Of a DNA stretch of 64,000 nucleotides, positions 1 through 6,659 are shown piece by piece. The first letter of the stretch is position 1. Each line of letters opens with the position of its first letter. The notes below the pieces were generated by a model. It saw nothing but the letters and a program-made list of their open reading frames with translations, did no database searches and was not told where the DNA came from. Origin of the DNA: Flammeovirga kamogawensis (GTDB lineage: Bacteria > Bacteroidota > Bacteroidia > Cytophagales > Flammeovirgaceae); the NCBI RefSeq assembly GCF_018736065.1, contig NZ_CP076130.1:196001-260000 (forward strand). Reading direction: 5' to 3'. The position numbers were made by a program, and so were the translations under genes.

Positions 1-341
1 TTCCTTCTAAAGATATATTTAGAAAAATCATGGCCGGGCATTTTGAAGACGATCAGTTGATCATGATTTCTACGCATCAAGTAAGAGATATAGATACAAT
101 AATAGATCATTTGATTGTTATCGATAATGGTGGTGTAATTTACAATGAATCTATTTTTGAGCTAACACAGAAATATGATTTCTTGAAAGTGCAACAATTG
201 AAAATTGCAGATACACTTTATGCAGAACCAATACTAGGAGGTTACAAAACAATTTCTCCTAAACAAGAACAGGAAGATACTCAAGTAGACCTTGAACTAT
301 TTTTCAATGCTTTAATCAATGACTATAAAAAATTTATATAA
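1..341 (+). CDS. ABC transporter ATP-binding protein, C-terminal part (5' end outside window)
   Basis: The reading frame is open from position 3, so the gene starts upstream of the window. The visible ~112 residues are the end of an ABC ATPase: a run of the type LIMISTHQVRD contains the H-loop histidine that follows the Walker B/D-loop region, and after it comes the usual beta-strand LIVIDNGGVI. The last ~60 residues are a poorly conserved tail. The next gene starts one base after the stop and encodes a membrane protein, followed by a YtrA-like GntR regulator, which is the classic layout of a Ytr-type ABC exporter operon. Substrate unknown. Family call is firm; the specific role is inference. 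Confidence 0.85.
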   Translation, partial: PSKDIFRKIMAGHFEDDQLIMISTHQVRDIDTIIDHLIVIDNGGVIYNESIFELTQKYDFLKVQQLKIADTLYAEPILGGYKTISPKQEQEDTQVDLELFFNALINDYKKFI

Positions 342-342
342 G

Positions 343-1146
343 ATGGATAATATATTTAATGCACAAAGGTTTAAACAGTATCTTTCATTAGAATTTACAT
401 ATCAGAAACAGTTAATCTATTATAGTATTTCTTCTGTAATTTTATTTATTGGTTTAGGTTTGTTCTTTATAAGATTTGTGAACGATGAACCAATAACAGA
501 AGATGATTTATTTGGACTTTTTTTAGTTTCTTATGTCATTTTAGCGATAGTAGTTGTAAATCGTTCATTTTTAGCTTTTCGTACTCCAAATCAACTGATT
601 ACGTATTTAACTTTCCCTGTATCTCAGTTTGAAAAGTTTTTATTAGAATATATATCAACTGTAATTGTAGCGGCTTTTTTTGTTCCTGCTTTGATACTTT
701 TTGCCTATATGGTTGAAGGTGAAATTCACCAACTTTTAAACCCGAATATAGGCTATACAGGGTTAGATTTTTTAACCAATGTGATAAAGAAAGGAATGGT
801 TTCACATTCAGAAAGCGAAGCACAAGTAAAAAATGTAGTAGCATTTATTTTATGCCTACTTCCATTAAGTTTAAGCAATGTTATATTTACAGGTAACTCA
901 TTCTTTAAAAAGCTACCTCTAATTAAATCTATTGTATTTACAGGGCTCTATATCACCTTTCATGTTTTCCTTATCTACTTCATTTTTGAAAAAATGAATG
1001 TAGGAGATTATGTTACTAATGATCATCCTCTTTTCTTTTTTAATACTGCTTATTCTGCTGCAATTTTTATCGCAGTATACGTGGTCATTGCTAACGCAGT
1101 GTTTATCTGTAGTAGTTTTTTAAAGTTGAAAGAAAAAGAAATATAA
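343..1146 (+). CDS. ABC transporter permease-like membrane protein
   Basis: 267 residues if started at the ATG at 343, directly behind the stop of the ATPase gene (339-341); an upstream in-frame ATG at 319 would overlap the ATPase and is less likely. I see about six hydrophobic segments (near residues 28-45, 62-80, 100-120, 165-185, 200-220 and 235-258) and no signal peptide. No sequence motif names it by itself; the permease call rests on topology, on the translationally coupled ATPase before it and on the GntR regulator after it. It would form the inner-membrane channel of the transporter. Members of this group in Bacteroidota are usually annotated as hypothetical membrane proteins. Confidence 0.7.
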   Translation: MDNIFNAQRFKQYLSLEFTYQKQLIYYSISSVILFIGLGLFFIRFVNDEPITEDDLFGLFLVSYVILAIVVVNRSFLAFRTPNQLITYLTFPVSQFEKFLLEYISTVIVAAFFVPALILFAYMVEGEIHQLLNPNIGYTGLDFLTNVIKKGMVSHSESEAQVKNVVAFILCLLPLSLSNVIFTGNSFFKKLPLIKSIVFTGLYITFHVFLIYFIFEKMNVGDYVTNDHPLFFFNTAYSAAIFIAVYVVIANAVFICSSFLKLKEKEI

Positions 1147-1147
1147 G

Positions 1148-1516
1148 ATGGAGTTTAAAAACACAAAAAGCATTTTCACCCAAATAGGTGATGATGTAAA
1201 AGATAAAATTATGGAAGGGGAATATAAAGAATCAGGTAAAATACCTTCAACAAGAGAATTGGCAGGGATAGTTGGAGTAAATCCAAATACAACAATAAAA
1301 GCTTATTCGGTATTACAACAAGAAGGTATTATTTACACCCAAAGAGGAAAAGGATACTTTGTAAGTGAAGGTGCCAAAAACATAATTTTAAAAACAAAAA
1401 AAGAGGAGTTTTTTACCGATACTCTACCAGAAACAGTAGAAACTGCCAATAAACTAGGGATATCATTTAATGAACTTCAAAACTATTTAAAAGATTTATA
1501 CCATGAAGAAAAGTAA
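1148..1516 (+). CDS. GntR family transcriptional regulator, YtrA subfamily
   Basis: 122 residues. The N-terminal winged helix-turn-helix of GntR proteins covers about residues 10-75: QIGDDVKDKIMEGEY, then KIPSTRELAGIVGVNPNT, then a wing with QRGKGYFV. Only a short ~45-residue helical C-terminal tail follows, which is the YtrA hallmark rather than a FadR- or HutC-type ligand domain. YtrA proteins commonly repress the ABC transporter operon in which they sit, and this gene lies one base after the permease gene. The stop overlaps the next gene by 14 bases, so the four genes are probably co-transcribed. Autoregulation is likely from family knowledge; the operon promoter lies outside the window. 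Confidence 0.9.
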   Translation: MEFKNTKSIFTQIGDDVKDKIMEGEYKESGKIPSTRELAGIVGVNPNTTIKAYSVLQQEGIIYTQRGKGYFVSEGAKNIILKTKKEEFFTDTLPETVETANKLGISFNELQNYLKDLYHEEK

Positions 1517-2183
1517 TATATACCTGCTCTCAATATTATGTAGCGTTACTTTATTTATTATATCTGGAGCCTTAGTTTCTATTGCAAGAGGAAAGAAAAG
1601 TACAAATGAAAATACTTCCCTTTCATCAGTTCCAGCTTATTCACATATTGTTCTAGAAAATACAAACTATATCATTATTGTGAAAACAGCAGAGAAATTT
1701 GAAATGAAATTAAGTTTAAAAAGTAATACAGAAAATTTTACTATACCTTTTGATATAAAGGGGGATACTTTGTATTTAACCAATATTCCTTCAAACCAAA
1801 AAGATAAAATAAAGTTTGTAGAATTAACTATTCCAATTGATGATCTAGCTATTGAAGCACATAATTCAAGAGTAGATTTAGATAATTATTTAGGGAAATC
1901 GTTACAAATAGAACTAGATCAAGCTGAATTAAATATTTTTAATGCTAGAAAAAAGGGCTTTTCGTCTATAGATATTCAATGTATAAATGGGTCTAGATTT
2001 TATTCTATTTCACAATGTGAAAATCTTCAGTTAGATGTTAGAGCTTCTGAATTTGAGAATTGGAAAGAGGTTAAAATCATAAAAGGGTCTGTAAAAGACA
2101 AATCTTCTGTGATGATTAATAGACCGGGAGAAACAAATTTAGAAAAAGATAAAGATTCAAAAGTTCAATACTTTTATAATTAG
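1503..2183 (+). CDS. Membrane-anchored hypothetical protein, last gene of the ABC/GntR operon
   Basis: 226 residues, beginning inside the 3' end of the GntR gene. Residues 7-28 form one hydrophobic segment (signal anchor or uncleaved signal peptide). The rest is soluble and rich in short alternating hydrophobic beta-strand patterns with phrases such as LTIPIDDLAIEAHNSRVDLDN, resembling the repetitive beta-helix style of DUF2807 'head-GIN' adhesin-like domains, but I cannot confirm membership. It probably acts in the periplasm or on the outer face of the inner membrane. Position in the operon suggests a role with the ABC transporter. A rho-independent terminator follows at 2206-2243. Confidence 0.6.
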   Translation: MKKSNIYLLSILCSVTLFIISGALVSIARGKKSTNENTSLSSVPAYSHIVLENTNYIIIVKTAEKFEMKLSLKSNTENFTIPFDIKGDTLYLTNIPSNQKDKIKFVELTIPIDDLAIEAHNSRVDLDNYLGKSLQIELDQAELNIFNARKKGFSSIDIQCINGSRFYSISQCENLQLDVRASEFENWKEVKIIKGSVKDKSSVMINRPGETNLEKDKDSKVQYFYN

Positions 2184-2205
2184 AAATTAACTTATTTAAG
2201 TTTTA

Positions 2206-2243
2206 AAAAGTGAAACTTCAGAAAGATGAGGTTTCACTTTTTT
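2206..2243 (+). terminator. Rho-independent terminator of the ABC/GntR operon
   Basis: Stem AAAGTGAAAC pairs with GTTTCACTTT across a 14-base loop and is followed by a T-run. It lies 22 bases after the stop of the last operon gene. Confidence 0.85.
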
Positions 2244-2266
2244 GTCATATTGATTTCGAAAGACTC

Positions 2267-2398
2267 TCATAAATAAGGATCCTTAAAAGGAAATGAAGCC
2301 AAAGTCTCCAAAAAATCAATTTCATCCATAAATAATTTATATGTTAAGACATCTTTACTATTTGTTGTCAGAAAAAATAGCCCAAAATTTATAATCAT
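2267..2398 (-). pseudogene. Possible remnant or small ORF, 43 codons, in the 2184-2449 gap
   Basis: On the minus strand an ATG at 2396-2398 opens a 43-codon frame ending with TGA at 2267-2269. The same frame stays open upstream to about 2444, giving near 60 residues with protein-like composition (for example KDVLTYKLFMDEIDFLETL and ASFPFKDPYL at the end). I recognise no family. It may be the C-terminal tail of a lost gene or a chance open frame in AT-rich DNA. The 5' end runs into the start region of the convergently oriented gene at 2450. Confidence 0.25.
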
Positions 2399-2449
2399 GG
2401 TTTTCTTTACTAATTTTGCTTTCTTGAATGTATAGCTAAAGGGAATTTA

Positions 2450-3517
2450 ATGGGAAAGATTAATCATTTGTCGAAATATTTAACTGTAGAATCTGAATCT
2501 AAAGAAGGTGTAGATAAACTATTGGAATATGTGGTATCTAATTGGACTAGTTTTCAGGATCAAGAAGTTGCACCTAATAAGGAAACATCTAATGATTTAA
2601 TTTTAGACTTTCTACAAAAAGTAGATGCTAAGGTTGATAAAGAAGCTCCAAAAGTAGGTTCAGACGAAGAAGAAGATCAAGGAAATCAGGTTTTAACATC
2701 TTTACAAAAACTTACAGATAGAGTTAATAAACAATATGATATTGTTTTAAACCCATATTTTAAGAAAAAATCAATCACTAGTGATCAAGATCGTGAAGTT
2801 GGAATTCAGGATGTTACTAATCTTTTAATTCTGACAGAAGTATTATTGATGCATTATGATTTAGAAGAGGTTGATGAGGACAGTAAGATTGCTATTAAGG
2901 TTTTCTTAGATGGAAAGATAAATCAGAAACCTTTTGGAATTAAAAATTTCATGGCTAAAACAGTTGGGAAGTTTTTAGTACTTGCCAATAATAATTTTAC
3001 TGTTTACGGCGATAAAGAATTAGACAAGAAATTCGATAAGTATAAAAAACAACTACTTTCTGAGGTACTCTTTTTAGTATTTAATGTGAGTTGGTTACCA
3101 AAAGAAAGAACTTATAAAAATACTTTAATTCTTAATTTGCTACAGTGTATAAACCTTGGCGACGAGGTAGATGCATACGGAGATGTGATGTCGAAAGTAT
3201 TATCATATACTCAAAAAATTAAAAATCTAAATCCTAGTATTGTTAGGGAGTGTTCTACTTTCTTTGAGCGTACTTTACCTCAATATTTGGATTGGAAAAA
3301 ATTGGAAATAAAAGATAGAACTTTCAAACAATTGGGTTATGTGGAAGACTATAATATCTTATTTGCCAAAAAATTAGGCTTCTTTACAGTAGATACAATC
3401 CAGAGTAATGGAAATAGTGATATTGTAAGAGCAGGTTACCCTCTTGTAGAGGAGCACTTTGTTTGGGAGAATGTACCAATGGGAGATAAGACAAAAAAGA
3501 AAGTTGTCTATCAATAA
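2450..3517 (+). CDS. Hypothetical cytoplasmic protein, 355 aa
   Basis: No signal peptide or membrane segment. The N-terminal third is acidic (stretch DEEEDQGNQ near residue 75) and the remainder is predicted largely helical, with many leucine/lysine repeats, ending in a short basic tail KTKKKVVYQ. I do not recognise a domain. Charged, helical composition without catalytic-looking motifs suggests a structural or interaction role, but that is only an impression. It is a single-gene unit: terminators precede (2206-2243) and follow (3538-3580) it. The ATG at 2450 is the first in frame and lies behind an AT-rich gap. Confidence 0.6.
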   Translation: MGKINHLSKYLTVESESKEGVDKLLEYVVSNWTSFQDQEVAPNKETSNDLILDFLQKVDAKVDKEAPKVGSDEEEDQGNQVLTSLQKLTDRVNKQYDIVLNPYFKKKSITSDQDREVGIQDVTNLLILTEVLLMHYDLEEVDEDSKIAIKVFLDGKINQKPFGIKNFMAKTVGKFLVLANNNFTVYGDKELDKKFDKYKKQLLSEVLFLVFNVSWLPKERTYKNTLILNLLQCINLGDEVDAYGDVMSKVLSYTQKIKNLNPSIVRECSTFFERTLPQYLDWKKLEIKDRTFKQLGYVEDYNILFAKKLGFFTVDTIQSNGNSDIVRAGYPLVEEHFVWENVPMGDKTKKKVVYQ

Positions 3518-3537
3518 AAAAGTGATCTTATTATTAG

Positions 3538-3580
3538 AAATCCCACCTTCATTATTTATATGAAGGTGGGATTTTTTTTA
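3538..3580. terminator. Bidirectional terminator between convergent genes
   Basis: Fifteen-base perfect stem AAATCCCACCTTCAT / ATGAAGGTGGGATTT with a 7-base loop. T-run on the plus side and an A-run before the left arm serve both the 355-aa gene (plus) and the astacin gene (minus). Confidence 0.9.
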
Positions 3581-3581
3581 T

Positions 3582-4625
3582 CTATGATTTATCAATATAT
3601 TCTACATCACGATGGTTATAACTAATCAATTTTCCGTTTAAATAAACTTCGAATCGAATGGTATAAACACCAAAATCGGAGGGACTGAAAGAGAAATTTG
3701 TGATATTATTATAAACAGTAGTATTGATAATTACTTTTGAAGTATAACCTTCTGTACCCATTCCACCCCAAGTAAAATTAACAATAAAAGGTGCTAATTC
3801 TACAAATACAAACTCAGATGGCGACTCCACATCTATCGTTATTGTAGAACGGTTTTCTACTTCATTTCTATACAAATAATTAATACCATTTATATCCGAT
3901 TTAGTTAGTTGTGTGTTGGTAGAAATAAGTTCTCCATTTCGTTTTTTAAATACAGGGTTGCCAGTTTTGGTAAATGCATGGCTGTTGTAATGCATTATTG
4001 ATTTGTAATCATAACTACCATAAGCAGGATCGACGGCTTCGTTTTGTTTTGTAAAAGCAAAGAAGTAGTTTGTCTTGATATTCTCCCAAAACATTTCAAT
4101 ATAATCATCTCTGTCGCTTCTATTGTGCTCGTGGTGTACACCAAGTGCATGGAAAACCTCATGCAACACTTTATCTTCACCAAAACAACCACTTGTAAGG
4201 TTTATATTTTGATGAACGGGATGCATTCCTAAATGCGAATTACAATCTCCATTTTCAATAAAGTTAAAAGTAATGAGTGGTCCACTTACCATATCAACCT
4301 CTTCAACAAATTTAATTGAAGTGACAGCCATAAGTTGATGTAAAGCACGACGAATATTCTCTTTATGAGAAACAGAACAGTTATTAAAGTTATAATAAAC
4401 AATTCCTTCCGGCCAGATTGTAGGGTTACTAAGTATATTAGAGTAAGTTCTACTTCCGTCTTTTTTTAGTAAAATATCTCCATCATAAATACAATAACCA
4501 TCTTTTTCGTAAGTGGAACCTTCTTGTTCTATTCCGGTTTTAGGAATATCAAAAATGGATTGATCTGTTGTACAACTAATAAATATAAAAGGAAGTGATA
4601 AAAGGATAAGTTTTAGCGTTTTCAT
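3582..4625 (-). CDS. Astacin-like (M12A) zinc metalloprotease lipoprotein
   Basis: 347 residues. A lipoprotein signal peptide ends at the lipobox FISC, making Cys18 the lipidated residue. The zinc-binding site HEVFHALGVHHEHNRSDRD lies at residues 155-173, matching the astacin consensus HExxHxxGxxHExxRxDRD, and the Met-turn SIMHY is at 209-213 with the zinc-ligand tyrosine. No obvious propeptide cysteine switch is needed in astacins; residues 19-70 may act as a short pro-region. The C-terminal ~90 residues (after 255) look like an immunoglobulin/PKD-type beta domain. It is expected to be an extracytoplasmic endopeptidase, like flavastacin of flavobacteria, here membrane anchored. Substrate unknown. 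Confidence 0.92.
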   Translation of the reverse strand: MKTLKLILLSLPFIFISCTTDQSIFDIPKTGIEQEGSTYEKDGYCIYDGDILLKKDGSRTYSNILSNPTIWPEGIVYYNFNNCSVSHKENIRRALHQLMAVTSIKFVEEVDMVSGPLITFNFIENGDCNSHLGMHPVHQNINLTSGCFGEDKVLHEVFHALGVHHEHNRSDRDDYIEMFWENIKTNYFFAFTKQNEAVDPAYGSYDYKSIMHYNSHAFTKTGNPVFKKRNGELISTNTQLTKSDINGINYLYRNEVENRSTITIDVESPSEFVFVELAPFIVNFTWGGMGTEGYTSKVIINTTVYNNITNFSFSPSDFGVYTIRFEVYLNGKLISYNHRDVEYIDKS

Positions 4626-4646
4626 AGGGTTGAAGTATTTAGGTAG

Positions 4647-4736
4647 TTAAAAAGTTAGTATATCATCTTGTCTAAAAGGTGGACCATTACCTTGTTTATA
4701 GATGAACAATTTTAAAGAGTCGAGAAATAATTTCAT
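4647..4736 (-). other. Possible 29-codon small ORF upstream of the astacin gene
   Basis: ATG at 4734-4736, stop at 4647-4649, same strand as the astacin gene and 22 bases before it. The encoded peptide begins MKLFLDSLKLFIYKQGNG and continues PPFRQDDILTF. No clear ribosome binding site. Could be a leader peptide or chance. Coding status is uncertain. Confidence 0.25.
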
Positions 4737-4768
4737 GGTTTTAGGCTTTAATTGATAGTACTCTGTAG

Positions 4769-5311
4769 TTTATAATTACAATATCAAGAATCTCAGAAAA
4801 TATTTTTGAATTTATTTTTTACAATTCAGCAGGACAACAAATGGATGGTGCTATTGGAGTAGATTACCATGGTAAAAAAATACATGAGCTATTTCCAAAC
4901 GTAAATGAATTTGGACTGATCGAAGTACTAGAAAATGTTTTTATTACTGGTAATTCTCAAGAACTAGCCTTAAAAGGTTATAAAGTAAATGATGATATAA
5001 CATTATACAGAACTAATCGAGTTCAAAAATTAAATAATGATTTTCTTGTTTGTACCTATACAGATGAAACGGATAACTACGCTCAATTAGAACTAATAGA
5101 AAAAGAAACGGAGATATTAAAAAAAGCATTTAATTATGCGGCTTTTAAAATAGAAGGTGATTTACTTTTAGCAAATAGTACAATTGATAAAATTATTAAA
5201 ACAGAAGATAACACCTTACAAATTAAAGAAATCAAAAAATATCTTAGTAATATAAGTGATAAAACGAATCGGTTGATGTCAATTTTAGAAAAAGGAGTTA
5301 ATACGAATTAA
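4769..5311 (+). pseudogene. PAS-domain remnant, probably a truncated sensor protein
   Basis: The ATG at 4841 gives 156 residues, but PAS-like sequence starts earlier in the same frame: codons from 4769 read through ISENIFEFIFYNSAGQQ into MDGAIGVDYHGKKIHELFP, so the PAS core is split by the lack of a start codon; a TAG lies in frame at 4766-4768. After the PAS portion (to about residue 85 of the ATG form) comes a coiled-coil helix LELIEKETEILKKAF and a C-terminal helix, where a histidine kinase or other output domain would be expected but is absent. I read it as the leftover of a PAS sensor gene. An intact short PAS protein using a non-ATG start (ATT at 4775) is less likely. Confidence 0.5.
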
Positions 5312-5516
5312 TTTGAAATACGTATAATAAATCTATTTTTTACTTACTGTTGCTTCATTAGAAGTATTATTCTATAACTTTCTAAATGCACTTATAAATT
5401 TCAATTCAAATTTATTAACGCGTAAAATTTACATTTAATAATATTTAATTGTAAATAGTTAAAAACCAATGTACTAACAGATTAATAAACCTAATCAATT
5501 TAAAAAACTACTAATT

Positions 5517-5693
5517 ATGAAAAAGCTAATTATCCTAACACTAATTGTTTTTGTTATTTCAGTAACTGTAGTTGTTGCAGGCTGTAGTGGAATGGAACTT
5601 TGTGGACACAGTTTTACCTATTGTTCTGGCGCTGTAGATGGTAGTAACGAAATGATGCAAGAAATGAATGATTTAATAAATATTTATTGCTAA
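5517..5693 (+). CDS. Small exported cysteine-containing peptide (58 aa), possible lipopeptide
   Basis: ATG at 5517, stop TAA at 5691-5693. Residues 1-21 are a strong signal sequence (two lysines then a hydrophobic stretch), followed by VVAGC, a possible lipobox with Cys23. The mature part has further cysteines at 29, 36 and 58 (last residue), glycines and a Met-rich segment EMMQEMND. It lies in front of a GLPGLI-family gene and an outer-membrane barrel gene on the same strand. Bacteroidota genomes often place short exported peptides near GLPGLI proteins, but I cannot assign this one. Could be a lipoprotein, a bacteriocin-like peptide or a substrate of the neighbours. Confidence 0.55.
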   Translation: MKKLIILTLIVFVISVTVVVAGCSGMELCGHSFTYCSGAVDGSNEMMQEMNDLINIYC

Positions 5694-5816
5694 TTAAATC
5701 ATGCTCTAATGAGAGAAGTAGTTAGAAAAATTATCTGCTTCTCTACATTTAATAAAGTATAAATTTAGTAGTATAATAATTGTATTACAATAATTTTGTA
5801 TATAATTCATCTATCT

Positions 5817-6659
5817 ATGAGAGCATTTGTAATAATCAGTTTGTTTCTTTTGCAGACACAATTACTGTTTTCTCAACAAAGAAAAATAGTTTTAGATAGT
5901 GCTGAAATTGAGTGCTATTACGACCTTAATTTTAAAGAAAGTACTTTAGACTCAAACTACAAAGAGTCGGTTTTTGTATTATTAATTGGTAAAAATCAGA
6001 TATCTAAGTTTACAGAACATGCTAATGAAATCAGAGATTCGGCATTAGATACTTTTGGAATAATTACGAAGGAACAAGGAATGCAAGGAGCTCTGAATTT
6101 TCTTGCTTCTTTACCGCGATCAAAGTTTAAATACTCCATTTTTAAAAGTAATGGCGATTTAGAATTTAATGACCGCCTTTTTGGAGTAAACTATATTTAC
6201 CATGAAAAAGTAGAGAATGCAATGCAATGGGAGTTACATTCTGATAAAAAAATAATAGCCAATTATAGATGTCAAAAAGCAACAGTAAACTATGCAGGTA
6301 GAGACTACGAAGCGTGGTTTACAATGGATGTTCCTATTTCTGAAGGTCCCTATAAATTTACTGGTTTACCAGGTTTAGTTATTGAAGTTTATGACACCAA
6401 TAGGGATTACCATTTTATGCTTACTTATCTACAAAAATATGAACATTATAAACCCATTACAAAGCCTAGAATTTCTGCTTCAGAAGTAACACATCAGAAG
6501 TTTTTAAAAATAAGAGATAAAGCATTTAAAAATATCCGAATAAGTATTCAAAATTCACCTGTGGGAGCTTCAATTACAGAAGATGTGCTAATGCGCTATG
6601 AAAAGAAAATGGCAAGAAAGGATAATCCAATGGAAATCTATAATGAGAAAGCAAATTAA
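5817..6659 (+). CDS. GLPGLI family protein
   Basis: 280 residues from the ATG at 5817; an earlier TTG at 5796 would only lengthen the N-terminus before a normal signal peptide (RAFVIISLFLLQTQLLFSQ). The family signature GLPGLVIEVYD lies at residues 183-193, preceded by the conserved pattern YAGRDYEAWFTMDVPISEGPY split over residues 159-179. GLPGLI proteins are periplasmic or outer-membrane-associated and are typically encoded next to a TonB-receptor-like barrel, as here: the stop overlaps the next gene by 17 bases. Molecular function is unknown; a chaperone or accessory role for the barrel is a reasonable inference. Confidence 0.9.
   Translation: MRAFVIISLFLLQTQLLFSQQRKIVLDSAEIECYYDLNFKESTLDSNYKESVFVLLIGKNQISKFTEHANEIRDSALDTFGIITKEQGMQGALNFLASLPRSKFKYSIFKSNGDLEFNDRLFGVNYIYHEKVENAMQWELHSDKKIIANYRCQKATVNYAGRDYEAWFTMDVPISEGPYKFTGLPGLVIEVYDTNRDYHFMLTYLQKYEHYKPITKPRISASEVTHQKFLKIRDKAFKNIRISIQNSPVGASITEDVLMRYEKKMARKDNPMEIYNEKAN

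Noticed and set aside
599-844. 81-codon minus-strand ORF within the permease gene
   Set aside because: Shadow of the membrane protein gene; no start context and hydrophobic composition explained by the complementary strand.
6598-6642. Upstream ATG at 6598 for the barrel protein
   Set aside because: It is deep within the GLPGLI gene and puts a charged stretch before the signal peptide; 6643 gives a normal signal sequence.
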